Source: Halocafeteria seosinensis
Lineage: Eukaryota; Sar; Bigyra; Bicosoecida
Reading direction: 5' to 3'
DNA length: 64,000 nucleotides
NCBI GenBank assembly: GCA_001687465.1
Contig: LVLI01000206.1
Location: 41,056 to 105,055 of the forward strand
A model generated the notes under the pieces. It was not told the origin of the DNA. It saw nothing but the letters and a program-made list of their open reading frames with translations, and made no database searches. Positions 10,616 to 21,404 of the stretch are shown here, piece after piece (within the stretch, counting starts at the first letter, position 1; each line of letters begins with the position of its first letter). The position numbers and the translations under genes are program-made.

Positions 10616-11365
10616 CTCGAAAAGTTGTTGGAAAAGAGGAGAAAGTGGTTTCATTATCCGAACTCTCCAATAACGCAATACAGGAAATGCTTCGCACCCT
10701 GAAGCTGCAGTGCGTGGAGAAAGAGGTAGATATTGCAGCATCTGTCGCCGAAGAAACGCCATTTTCATGGGAGATAGCTGAAGGAATCAACAGCGAAGTC
10801 AATCGGACAAAGGGTGCCCTCGACAAACTACAGAAAAGTCTTGAAAAAGCGGGCGTCCACTTTGGGGAACATGGCTACCGACTAATCGACTCCCATACGG
10901 AACCCAAATGGACAGCCACAATCGGTAAATATACGGTCAAGGGCGTACCGGATGGCATCATCTGCCCCTGGCCAAAGCTGTTCTTCAACCAAACCTCGCA
11001 AATCCGAGTCGCCATTAATTTTAAGGTCGATTTCGGTAACAACTCCAGGACTCAACGGATCAACCAAGCACTTGGGACCTTTGTGGCTGCTAATCACCTC
11101 TCCTACCACGAAGTGATCGTGGTATTCACCGACATGAACCACGGAAACGAGATTTATAAGGGAATGGGCACTCAATCGAGCATTGTCGGGGCCTAACGTA
11201 CGCCCAAATGGTGACGATGGTGAGCCAGTATCTACAGAGTGAGTCAAACCCGGAGCTAATCACTAAGTGGACTGAAGAAACCATACCGGGCCCTGCTGCG
11301 GAGAAAGAAAAGCGTATCCAGTTCAAACGGGCTTTTCAAGCTTCAATATCGACAAAGAGGAGATA

Positions 11366-12046
11366 GGAACCTCGCAAGAAATATCGCTCTGTGCTGGAGA
11401 TGATTTCCCGCAAAGCATGTACTCTTAAAACGACGTGAGCCTGTACAATTGTGCTTCTACGATTTTACTTCCGACAGCTCCGTCCACGACTGCGACGTGA
11501 CAGAGTTGGTCCCTTCCGATCGTCGTCTATGGTGTCTTAGTACCTATTTGAATGACCTATTATTCGCTCCATCCATTCACTCTGCGCACATCAATATATG
11601 GTAGATAATAGAATAATTGAATAACATCGAAACAATATCGAGTAACACAAACTTTAGTCTTACAAGACTCCTGCTCCTAGAAGATGATCGTAAGGGATTC
11701 TTTGGCACGATCATTTTTGACGATGTCAGTCGCCCGACCCGCCTCGTTCCTCTTGAGGTTGATCATGACGCCTTGGCGTGCGTGGAGGTGGCAATTTAGA
11801 AGTTCCTTTCCCCATAGCTTGATGAATACAAAATCTCTGTGGGAAAGCAATACCATAGAATGTCGAACCATTGGAATGTAATGTGTATGGCAGCTTCACA
11901 CCCGTCCAGTCACAGTGGCAGCTCCTGAAGCTCAAGCAAGATTGGATCGTAGCCAGTGTCTGCTATCCTAGACTCTTTCAGTTGTGTGCTTTACAAGGAA
12001 GAAACAGCAGTGCATAGACGTGACGCATCTGGGCGTTTATTCACGA
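11366..12046. other. Intergenic, no gene seen
   Basis: About 680 bp between the decayed Crinkler-like gene and the TPMT-type gene. Only short open frames without family resemblance or splice support occur. The right part must include the promoter of the methyltransferase gene. Confidence 0.5.
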
Positions 12047-13543
12047 ATGAAATCCCTGTCTCCTCGACGCGGCGGCACTTGTCGTCTTCGGAGCGCATTG
12101 TGTAGGACGCCCACGATACGACTGTCGTCCGTCAAATGGAGGCTGTATTCTACGTCCAAGTCAGTAGGCGAAACTTCGCCTCGACCTAATTTGTTACGCA
12201 GGAACCAGACGCGTGAGCAGCAGCAGGAGGAGCAAGGAAGCCATGCAGACCCTGTGGAGCTTCCAAAGTGGCAGCAAGACCCGCTCAAAGAAAAACATCT
12301 ACAGGAACAGAGAAGAAATGAACGCGAGAGCGGATACAGGACAAATATCTTTGGACAGCCCTTGCCCGGTGCGCTCGGAATGGATGCTGATGGCCGCATC
12401 ATCGATGCTGGTAACCCTTCCGGTGGTAAGAGATGGGCTACAGGCGCAAGCACCCATCTTAGCCTACTGTACACAACTGGTAGTGTTTTGAAAACAGATT
12501 GGGATCGAACTTGGCGCGAAGGGATAACACCTTGGGAAACCAGTGGAAGCTCCCCGCTGCTCCATTACGTAAGCAGTGTTCGAAACTACGCTTAACAAGG
12601 TAACCATTTTCTGTGTTGTTTTCCATAGAGCAGATGGTAGCGAATGATTTGCTACCCAAGTCAGAAGCGGCTAAACAAAAGCCCTATGTTCTGGGTAATG
12701 CGGTTAATCAAGGAAGAGCGTTCGTTCCTGGCTTCGGTTCTGGAGCCGACGCGTTTACTTTGGCAAACGCGGGATATGAAGTACGCTTCGTTCCAGATCT
12801 CACTGTTGCTTGTACTTCCACGTTCTCTTATTCTCACGTCAATAATCGATCAGGTTACTGGGATTGAGCTTTCCAAGACTGCTCTGACAAAGGCCAGAAG
12901 ACGTGTGCAAAGTAGCTCATTTCTAAGACCGCTCGAGGCGAAAGGGAAGCTGAATCTGCTATTGGGTGACTTCTTCGAGTTCCACCCGAATGACTCCTTC
13001 CATCTAGTATACGATTACCTGTAAGTTTGCCGTCAGTATTATCTTTTCGCTTTCCAGAGCTCTCCACTTGAATCTCGTTTTATCTTCTCCGTCGTGTTGT
13101 TCAGGTTTATATGCTCTCTGCCTCCGGCTTTGAGGGAAGACTGGGCAAGGAAGACTAAGAAATTAGTGAAGCCAGAAGGACGATTGGTCATACATCTCTT
13201 TCCATGTGAAAATTTTAAAGGAGGACCGCCATTTGCAATGTCAGAAAAACTGTATGTCTGCGAATGTAAAGCGTTTTGGGATATACTCGTCGTTTATAAA
13301 TGTTCTCAACGGGGCAGCATCCGGAGTTTGCTCGAACCAGAAGACATGGAGTGCGAGCTGTTTCAAGAGGTACCACAGCATTTGAGCCATCGAGCTCGAC
13401 GGGTAAGTGATAAAGGAAGCTAGTACCCGATGTAAGCTCTATGACTCCAATGGAACTGGGTTGATCAGGGCCGTGAGATGCTTTCGGTGTGGAAGCACAA
13501 TATGGGAAGGTTCCCAATGATACGCAGTCGCTCAGAAAAGTAG
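12047..13543 (+). CDS. TPMT-family SAM methyltransferase, probably mitochondrial
   Basis: Six exons, 12047-12568, 12631-12780, 12854-13020, 13105-13251, 13318-13402 and 13469-13543, give 381 residues with all phases consistent (introns 62-84 nt). The C-terminal 210 residues are a thiopurine / thiol / halide methyltransferase fold: WREGITPWE, then GRAFVPGFGSGADAFTLANAGYEV (SAM motif; the family usually has GCG), TGIELSKTALTKA, YDYLFICSLPPALREDWA, and GGPPFAMSEKLIRSLLEPE. It closes with GREMLSVWKHNMGR, like other members. The first 45 residues are Arg- and Ser-rich without acids and contain RLYSTS, a good mitochondrial presequence. Between it and the catalytic fold lies about 100 residues of charged sequence. 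The start chosen is the ATG beginning MKSLSPRRGG. Substrate (thiol, thiopurine, halide or sulfide) cannot be told. Confidence 0.88.
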
Positions 13544-13910
13544 ATGAGCCTCCGTTTACACTGGTTTAGAGTACAAAAATTGTTAGACGCGAAATTAAAC
13601 TGTCTCAATACCCTGTCGGAAGAAGATGTTACTCTGGTGTGGGGTGAATTCTACCCGGAACCTACGGTTCACATACGGATGCACTAGCAGTGCAGTAGTC
13701 TAGCACGCCAAAAGCGTCGAATTCGTTTTGTTTCTTCGACGGAACAAGCACAAGACCCCCAAGGAGGTAGCTGACCATTCTTTCTATCCGGATACCAAGT
13801 TGTATTACGTTGTCCTGTACGGCACCAACTGCACTACAAGTTACCTAGAAGAGGTACCAAATCCAACTGTGTATTACCGAACTATGCAGCGCATCTTAAA
13901 GTTAAGGCTT
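13544..13910. other. Short intergenic segment with a dispersed repeat
   Basis: The segment separates convergent genes. Positions 13637-13662 match 47086-47111 at 23 of 26 bases (GTGTGGGGTGAA then CTACCC). The latter lies just inside the left inverted repeat of the element at 47048-48248. The part from about 13815 is the flank that is also duplicated at 9260. A 69-codon open frame at 13728-13937 lacks an ATG at its start and has no recognised family. Confidence 0.55.
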
Positions 13911-15752
13911 TCACTTCTTTCTGCTACTCTTTCCTGAAACAGGGAGCGTTATCGTGGGATTTTGCTCAGCATACCTTCTTTGTTGTGCATCATCTAATTG
14001 TTGCTTTTGACGCCTGTAAGCCTCGTCAGCAGCCTGCTTCCTTTCTTCTTGCTTCTGTTGCGCGTACTGTTTGTAATTGGCTCTATGGCTCTGAGAGCCC
14101 GACATCGCCGAATGGCTTGATAGCATGGGATACGTTGCTAATGTTTGCAACTGCGCTTGAAGGGTAGCAACCCGCTTTTCGGATGTTGCCACGGCCTTCT
14201 GTAGTTGGAACATCCGTAAAATATCGTCTCGGAGCTTGTTATAAGCCGCAAGATTTGCTGCGCAAGGTAGCATTCTGGTTGGTGATGGAACATCTAGCTC
14301 ATTAAGCAGTGCTGTCATCTTCTTTATCGTTTTACTCTCCCGGCTGAAGCCATCCGGAGGACTGTTCAGTTGATCGCTTCGAAGAGCTATTCCTTGGTAC
14401 GGATCTCTAATTGTTTGTTGTTTCTTTTGAGCTGAAGAAGCGTTCTTCAGGTTGATATCGGCGGAAGCCTTTCGAAGTGCCATAGCTGACGCTGAGGCAT
14501 AGCTAATGTCGGACTGGTCCTCAGCAGATCTTGATGTGGGAACACCCTCAATGATATGCCCTGGTGTTTCCTCGCTATGTCCTTGTTGCTGGGCTGCTCG
14601 CTGGTTGTCCTCGCTCACATCTTCCAATGTTGCTTCGGCACTGTACGGCCTCGCTCCACCCATTTTGCGGCGTGCTCTCCTGAGGGCATTATCAATAGAT
14701 TTGAGTTCCAATCGCAACTGAGATTCTTCATGCACCTCTTTGCCGTGTCGCCGAAACTGTTTTTCCACATGTTTTCGTCTGAGTTCTTCGGCCTGCTCGT
14801 CGAACGCTACGTTCGCAAAATTTTGAGCCCCTGAAGGTATACCAATTTTTGAGCGACCTCTCTTTCTAGCCTCCACAATTTGGGATGTTACAGAATAAAA
14901 TCTTCTCTTCATATCTACTAAGGGCCTGCGCGGATACAGTCTCCATCGATCAAGCATGACCGGCCAGCGCAGCTCGTATCGCTTGGCTAGTTCGAACAGG
15001 TGATCTGTTTGCTCTCTTGTCCACGACCCATCTAGATGCGAGGACCTTGACTGATGATCAGACGACATACGACTTGGCGCAATGAACTCATTGTATTCCT
15101 CATCCGTGTACGAGATAATCTCTAATTTCCTATTAAACCTTACGAACGGGTAATCGGGGTACTCAGCATACTTCCTCACCCAGTGATAAAGTTCTAAGTT
15201 ATCCTTTCGGGTGCTGCTTAGGATAGGCTTCCATGCCCTGCGAGTAATCATCCAGGAGCCATTTTTAAGAGATGTCAAAGAGCGAATGCCCCATATCTTA
15301 TCAGAAAAGCATCATACCATGCCGTTGGCTTTTCCTTGGCCAGTCGTCGTGAACTCGATCCAAACTGTGCCGGTCGATTGGGTTCCTGCAACATCGAGTA
15401 GGGCATTCTAAGGTTGTCAAATAAGCGAAAGACACTGAATAAAGCCTTCAGGCAATGGCAAACGAGCCATTTGAAAGGCAAACGAGGAAGCTTTGGAGGC
15501 TGTATGTATTCTATACACCACACATACCATGGGTGGCATCGAATGATCATCTCCTAGTAGGTTTGCCAGTTCGCGAGGGAGCTTTTTCTGCTTCTTTTTC
15601 TTGCCTGTATTCGCGTGGGAAGAGTTTTTCTTGCCATAATGGCTCCCATTTTTGCCACCCCCTGCATGCTCATGGTGTTTTCTAGACTTTTTACCCCCTG
15701 CCGCAGCACCGGCAGCCGACGCGCTGCTTGCTTCAGCCGCTGAAGAATCCAT
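13911..15752 (-). CDS. SWC4: SWC4 / DMAP1, SWR1 and NuA4 complex subunit
   Basis: SWC4 (DMAP1 in animals) is shared by the SWR1 histone-exchange and NuA4 acetyltransferase complexes and binds nucleosomes through a SANT domain. Exons are 15528-15752, 15318-15385 and 13911-15237, giving 539 residues. The first 45 residues are Ala, Ser, Gly and Lys rich, then KKLPRELANLLGDDHSMPP matches the plant REVYALTGGVAPLMPS segment. TAWAWKP, RKDNLELYHWVRKYAEYPDYPF and YTDEEYNEFI are typical, and WTREQTDHLFELAKRYELRW is the SANT helix region. The C-terminal part contains Gln/Lys/Arg coiled coil. The first intron (15386-15527, 142 nt) is longer than others here; an internal acceptor giving a longer second exon is possible. 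The ATG at 15752 (MDSSAAEA) is the first in frame. A diverged copy of the 3' end lies near 9330-9415. Confidence 0.88.
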
Positions 15753-16137
15753 ATTGGCAGGTGGCGCGGGAGTGTACGCATACAAGGGAGTGCATAAGAC
15801 AATGCCGTCGGCCCGTCGCTGAAAATCGTCTGGGACAGACCGGGACCAGTTCCGGGCCTTCAGCCCGGAAGTTCCGAAGAAGTCTTCACCACAAAACTGG
15901 CTGCAATCGTAAAAGTTCTAAACATTGACTGCGAGATCGGTTTCCACCAAGACGGTATTGATAATCTCTAATTGGATTTGCAGGTGAATAACTTGTATAC
16001 CATCCCTTACGTACTACAGAATTTAGTACTGCTGATGTGAGAATGAAAGAAATAACACTTGTATTATTTACTAACTAATTCACTCATGTTTTACGGAAGA
16101 TAATAATCAGCAGCAATGGATCCATTCATAAACTCCT
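15753..16137. other. Intergenic, no gene seen
   Basis: 385 bp between the SWC4 start and the 3' end of the coiled-coil gene. It must contain the SWC4 promoter. No repeat, RNA gene or convincing frame was seen. Confidence 0.5.
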
Positions 16138-18698
16138 TTATTGCTCTTGCTGTTCCCCTTTCAAACGCTTGTTTTCTTGACGCAACAGCTCCGCATGCTC
16201 AACCGTACTTTCCAAATGATCCAACGAAGCTTGCAGATCGTCGTCGCGTTTCTTTATAGTTTCCTCCAAGTCGCGTATCTTGGCTCGAAGTTCTTCCACT
16301 TCTTTATCATTGTTTTGCTTGTGGGCATCAGCTATTTCGATACCCTCCTCTTTGTTCCTTGCGTTTCTCACTTTGTCCAACATTTCTTCTGATTGATCAG
16401 CCCGGGCTTCCGCAGCCTCTGCTCGCTCTCGAGCTGCCGTAGCCTGCTGTTTGGCCTTTTCTGCGTCTTCTTGCACACGCTTCAGTTTGTCGGACAAAGT
16501 TTGCTTTTCTTTTTCTGCTGCATCGACGCTTTTCTGAAGCTGTTGTAACTGTTGATGAGCTTCCTCAGTGTCTCCTTTGGCTTGCAGTTTTGATTTCTTT
16601 TCTTCTTCGAGTTGCTTGCGGAGAGAGTTCAGCTCAGATTTAAATGTCTCTTTCAGTTGATTTTGGTTTTGTTCGGCGTTCTTTTCGACTTCATTGACTC
16701 GGTTCTGCAACTTCTCAATCTCTTGGACCTTGTTGGATTTTTCCTTTTCCGCATTTTCTATACTCTGCGATTGTTCGGAGAGCTTCTTGTCCTTCCCCTC
16801 GATATCTTTCTCTAGTTGAGTATTCTTTTCCTTCAGTTCTTCTATTTCATTTTTTAGCTTGGGATTTTCCACTTTCATTTTATTCAAAGCCCCTAACACT
16901 TTATCCCAATTGCTCTGCATGCTTTCCTTAAACTTTTCAGTTTTTTGCCGTTCTGCTTGAACAGCTTCATCTGCTTTGTCCTTTGCGTGTTGCAGGGCAT
17001 CGATTCTCTCTTGTGCAGCTTCTAGCTCTGATTTCAATTGCTTCTCTCGTTGTTCGAGATTTTTCAGTGTTGTATTTTGCTCTTCGCTGGCCTCTTTCGT
17101 GGACCGCTCAGCTTCTTCCAGCTGGTCTTTTAACAAAGCGTTTTGTTCGATTTGTTCAGCGTAATTCATCTTTAAGTCTTCTGACAAGAACCATTAAGGT
17201 GGTACACATACTGGTTAGTCACAATATACACCTCAACATACCAACTTCTTTCCCGTAGTTGTCTAACTCTTTCCGAGTTTCTTCATATTGCTGCCGGGTG
17301 GACTGTACCTTTTCCAAAGCCTGTTCTAGCTCCTTCTCCTTCTCATCGTAGCGTGATTCAAGAGCCTGCAGTACCGAGAATAGTTCGTTTCACGCAATCC
17401 TAGACATAGAGTTCTTAAGAAAATGGCACACCTTGTACTGTTCTCGCAGTTCGTCTTGCGCTTGTTCCCATTTCTCTTCTACTTCTTTTGTGGCTTGCTC
17501 TTTTGCAGCTTGGGTCTCACTTTTCAGAGTTCCCCTCAATTCATCCATCTTCTGATTCAGTGTTTCGACTTGCTGCTTTTTCTCTGCATCCCTCTGCTGC
17601 AATGCCTGCGGGAAAGCTTGAGAGAGAGAAAGTAAGAGGAACCCAATTCCCGCGAAATCTTAGGAGAGCTTGACGTACCAAATAATCCTCGTTCAAGGTC
17701 ATAATTTGTTCCGCTTGACGATTGAGCTGCTGGTCAACGTTCTGCTTTGATGCACCCAGAGAATTTAACTCTTCCTTTAAATTGTTTCGCTCGTCTGAGT
17801 ATGCTTCAAGTTGGGAATCTTTCTCCTCCAACTCCTGGCGTAAGAACTGGATCCAGAACATCAGGATATCTAATCCCAGTTCACGCGATGCAATTAAAAA
17901 GGATTCTTACATTAACAGTCTCTTCTAGTGAGTTCTTGTGCTGCTGCATTTCTGTCCTTGTTTCTTCAATGGCTAGGGATTTTGCCTTCTCCCTTTCGGT
18001 CTGCAAGTCATCCTCAGTGTAAAGCTTCGGTTGCGCTTCGGTTTCCACTTCCTGCTGTGCAGGTGTGGGTTCATTCTCGGACACAATAAAGGAACCTTCA
18101 GAAGCTTCAATGTCCCACTTTTCATCTTGTTCTCCTGACCATATTTGAGTGGCACTGCTTCCTCCCTCTTGGGTACTTTCGGGGAGCTGGCTCTTGCCAT
18201 TTGAATTCAAGTCATTGACCTGCGGGAGAAGTAGGAACAGGATATTGGTGGTTCTAGTACTGATGGCTCATCTCTACTTACAGAAAGATCATTCGGAGCA
18301 AACAGAGCTGAGTACAAACTGTCTTTTCCAGTGTGCGTTTTGTGCCGAAGTTGCTCCCCTGACTTACTTTCCCCCAGTGGCTGGGTGGTGCTTACGTTCG
18401 TGGTGTTGACGGAAAATGGGGTCAACGGGGAGCGAAGGTCACTGAGTGCAGTGCCTGGAGCAGTTGATTGTTTTGCCGAAGAAGGAGCATTATGTGTCTT
18501 TGAGCGGCTGTATCTCAGACTTATTTCCTCGTCGACGTCGAATCGGTCGTCGTAATAGGGATGTGCAACTTTCGTACGACTATTTGCGGTCTGGTTTTCA
18601 TCAGTGTATAGCGCCGCTCCTGCCGAAGAAGGCGTTTGTTTATCTGGCCCATTGGATGCGATAGACATCTGGTTCATCATCCCTGAAATGCTGTCCAT
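16138..18698 (-). CDS. Long coiled-coil protein, golgin- or myosin-tail-like
   Basis: Six exons, 18282-18698, 17911-18219, 17679-17846, 17432-17605, 17242-17365 and 16138-17180, give 744 residues (introns 61-73 nt). The start is the ATG of MDSISGMMNQMS. The first 200 residues are disordered, rich in Ser and Thr. From about residue 210 to the end the chain is almost uninterrupted coiled coil rich in Glu, Lys, Gln and Ala, with heptads such as LEQREKQLKSELEAAQERI and no Pro. I see no transmembrane segment, GRIP domain or motor domain, so the identity is open: a tethering golgin, a cytoskeletal linker or a basal-body protein would all look like this. Similarity searches will give spurious myosin and golgin hits because of composition. 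Confidence 0.78.
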
Positions 18699-19065
18699 CT
18701 TTTGTCGTATGAGCGTCTTGAAACCGTAAGGTTTTGTCAAAGCTGGGTGACTCGGTCACTGCTAAACGGCCGGAAGTGCTCTACGATTCACACTGAATTA
18801 AGCAAGCACCGGGTAGCTTGAATAAGTGAGGGAAAACTTGCGTATTATTACAGTACGAGAGTACAATTCTGTCTCTTTGAGTAACGATTCTTGGTATGTA
18901 AAATGGGCGGGCGTCAAAATCTGGCGCGCAAACCTTCCAAGCGCGCGCCGCGCGCGCGTGTGTGGAAGTACTGGCCACGAAACTTTGCCAAACTACAACA
19001 CAAGAGGGTTCAACGAAGGGGTTAATCCGATAAGAATAAATAAAAATAATGCTGACATGTGCGGG
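18699..19065. other. Intergenic, no gene seen; GC-rich alternating tract
   Basis: 367 bp between two leftward genes, containing the promoter of the coiled-coil gene. A purine-pyrimidine alternating tract, GCGCGCGCCGCGCGCGCGTG, lies near 18940-18960. It is unusual for this AT-balanced DNA and able to adopt Z-DNA in principle. Nothing else was seen. Confidence 0.5.
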
Positions 19066-20262
19066 CTACCAGTATTTTTCTTCGAAATAAGAGTTGCTGC
19101 CAGAAGCTATCTCAGATCGGATCTTCTCAGCCTCAATTCGAATGTCAGGGGAGCAAAAGTCGATGGCACAGAGGACTTTCTCTAGGTTCAAGAGCTCTTC
19201 GTCTTCGGGGTCCCCATAGAAAGAGCTGCAATTGATACCGTTCCTTGGTTGGAAGCAATAGTTACTGCTTCTATTGTCTAGAATGATCGTGGATGCGACG
19301 TCGAAACCAGCTCGTTCCAAGTCTTTTACCGGAGTACCGTGAGCGTCAACGCATGAAGATCGATGTAAAGTGCGCTTGATATATTTCCCATGGGGATCCA
19401 TCCAAGTGACCACCCGAAATGCGTAATCGGCACATGAGGCCGTGAAAACGACTATTTCGAAATGCTTCGACATATTGCTCAGGAACTGTTCACAATGAGG
19501 TCTCTTCTTGGTGTACACTCTGAATGCTTTGCCATAGTAGAACGTGAAACATTTATCAAAGGATTCTGGTGGCTGCACTCTCATTAGAACGAAAGAAGAG
19601 TTTAGCGTAGCACCCGGCGAGAGTCATAACGATCGTGGATACGTACTGCGAAGGTGCTCCTGACTAAAGTTTCATCCAAATCTAGTATGAGAACAGGCTT
19701 ACGTCTCGACGAACTAGAATCGGCAGTTGAATCCACTTTTATGTCTTGACTATCAGCCTGAAGCAAAAATGGAAGTTATAAACAGATACAGGTTCTGTGA
19801 GGAATTGCTGAGGTGAACTACATACGGACACTGCAGATTCAACGCGTTCCTTTCGTGCCTCATTCTGTAACTTCGTTTCCGATACCTTGGTATGCTTATT
19901 CCAAGCAGCATCCTGATTGATTACAGCACTCGTAGCGCAGGCCGCCTGCATTTGACAACGGAGGTTAGGACGGAATCAGATAGCGACGTGCATGGAGCAT
20001 ACTACTCACAATTCCGGTGTTTCTGCAGAGCAAGTCTCTCAAAACTTTATTTAGCTTCCTAAAGGACAAAGGCGTGGTCTGATTTTTCGCTGATCCTGCA
20101 ACATGTCGCTGAATTACACACCATTTTTGCAAGGAAGCTGAAATTGCCCGTATAGGTTTCCAAAGAAGCATTGCGGCTACTTACTCGTAATTTAGGCAGT
20201 TCCGTGTCCTCTGCAGCCTCAACAGGGAGCACTTTAGGCTTTGCAGTTTTCGGAGCTCCCAT
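19066..20262 (-). CDS. SCP/NIF-type (CTD-phosphatase-like) HAD phosphatase
   Basis: HAD-superfamily protein phosphatase of the FCP1/SCP/NIF group, which dephosphorylates phosphoserine in proteins such as the RNA polymerase II tail. Probable exons are 20185-20262, 20010-20078, 19826-19945, 19647-19757 and 19066-19572 (294 residues). Motif I is VLILDLDETLVRS with the DxDxT signature (nucleophile is the first Asp). Motif II lies in FEIVVFTAS, followed by ADYAFRVVTWMDPHGKYIKRTLHRSSC. Motif III/IV lies in KDLERAGFDVASTIILDNRSSNY, all at usual SCP spacing. The N-terminal 110 residues are basic and not conserved. The acceptor of exon 2 is uncertain: an upstream CAG shifts frame, so I used one giving TTPLSFRKLNK and an intron of 106 nt. 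The start ATG (MGAPKTAKPK) is clear. Confidence 0.88.
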
Positions 20263-21404
20263 GTCTACGCACGACCCTAATCGAGGTAATATTTCTCTGC
20301 AGGGTTTGGTACTCTAGCTGTCGTTGCCGCCAAGTCCAGCACTGGAAATCTGCTCAAGTAGCCAACGTTACGTTCCTGCGGATCCCCGTTACGTGTCGTT
20401 TCGGAAGGCCTCGACGTACTCCTGGCCTCCCTTCTTGGGTGCTTCAAAAAGTATCAGACCTTAGAGAGGTTTAAATAGCAAATTTATAGACAAAACGACG
20501 AAGGAGACATTTGTTATAAGACCGGCTCCAATGGGATCCGCGAACGAACAAACACTTGTCAGCCAGTCCAACAACGCCGCAATAATGCAATGTATCCCCT
20601 AGCAGGTTCTGCCACTCCTCAGAATCGATACAAGTGCGAGTTAGTTTACAATCCCTTCAAGCAACACCGTTGCTCCTGGATCGAAGGAAAACCTAAACGA
20701 GCTTGCGGAGCGGCTCCTTCCGGCAGGTTTTCTCAGTCAGCGCATAGGTTTTCTCCGTGGATCTACACCTTTGCGGAACGCGAATGGTCTTTCGTCTTTC
20801 TAGGAAGAGCAGCTATTGGGCTCGCGCGACTAGCTGGGCTAGATCGAAACGTTTATCTGAAATGGTCCTTCGCCCATTCATTCCAGTCAGACACGGTAAA
20901 GAGTCAAGGGTCATCAGCAGCGGTTGACTCAACGGCTTCAGACAAAACCGCCAATTGCTCTATCTACAGTTGCGGGACCCCTCACTTATCTATATAAGCA
21001 TGATAAGGAGAAAGTGAACCTGCGCATTGGAAATACTGGATCAACTTGCGTTAGGGATTCAGATCTGCATGGTTCCGTGTTCTGCTTTCAAGAACTTCCG
21101 GGAGTCAACGTACTCTGTTCGCCGACGCGACACCCTTGGCTCTTACTACGGCAAATATGACGAGAGTTGTAACATACAATACTAAGTATGCATCTTGGCT
21201 ACATACTTAATGCAATGCCTCTTTATTCAACTGGTCACAAGAGAGAAATCGCCCGCAATTCGTACATGTGGTACTGTACATGCCCATATGTATTCCGAGA
21301 GGGTAGACAGTTCCTGACTCAGCTACACTTTCGCTTAGATAAGCGCCAATAGCTCTAGAGGTTGGATAGCTGCCTTTCAGGGCACATCGGTAACTCTGGG
21401 GGCA
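20263..21404. other. Unresolved stretch, possible unrecognised gene (+)
   Basis: An ATG at 20531 opens MGSANEQTLVSQSNNAAIMQ. The same frame reappears at about 20653 with NTVAPGSKENLNELAERLLP and GFLSQRIGFLRGSTPLR, which looks coding. The two parts could be joined by an intron whose length is a multiple of three, but no standard donor fits. Another frame is open at 20590-20997 and a third at 20924-21160. I cannot build a consistent model or name a family. The right end must hold the promoter of the Zn2Cys6 gene. Confidence 0.3.

Larger units (their letters stand above)
10062..11365 (+). pseudogene. Decayed Crinkler-like / PD-(D/E)XK-type gene
   Basis: A probable start at 10062 reads MPPKSQ and runs into a GTAAGC donor. 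Likely exons follow to about 10329, then 10395-10427 and one from 10493. The first half encodes a Gln/Glu/Lys coiled coil built on a 21-bp tandem repeat. From about 10640 a different frame encodes SLSELSNNAIQEMLRTLKLQ, then KYTVKGVPDGIICPWP, RVAINFKVDFG and INQALGTFVAANHLS. This spacing (Asp, then Asn-x-Lys in place of Glu-x-Lys, then a Gln helix) resembles a restriction-endonuclease-like fold as found in Crinkler-type proteins. A third frame, about 11190-11365, continues with LTYAQMVTMVSQYLQ and ends at TAG. Two frame breaks, near 10640 and 11170, have no obvious intron to explain them, so I call it a pseudogene. Sequencing error or an unusual splice is the alternative. The family assignment is tentative. 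Confidence 0.5.

Noticed and set aside
13728-13937. 69-codon open frame as a small gene
   Set aside because: It starts with TTG rather than ATG, has no recognised family, and overlaps a duplicated non-coding flank and the SWC4 3' end.
16140-17700. Plus-strand Leu/Phe-rich frames as membrane proteins
   Set aside because: They are antisense shadows of the Glu/Lys/Gln coiled-coil gene.
20850-20930. VRHG tripeptide as a histidine-phosphatase motif
   Set aside because: No other phosphoglycerate-mutase-family motif follows, and the frame is not supported by a complete model.
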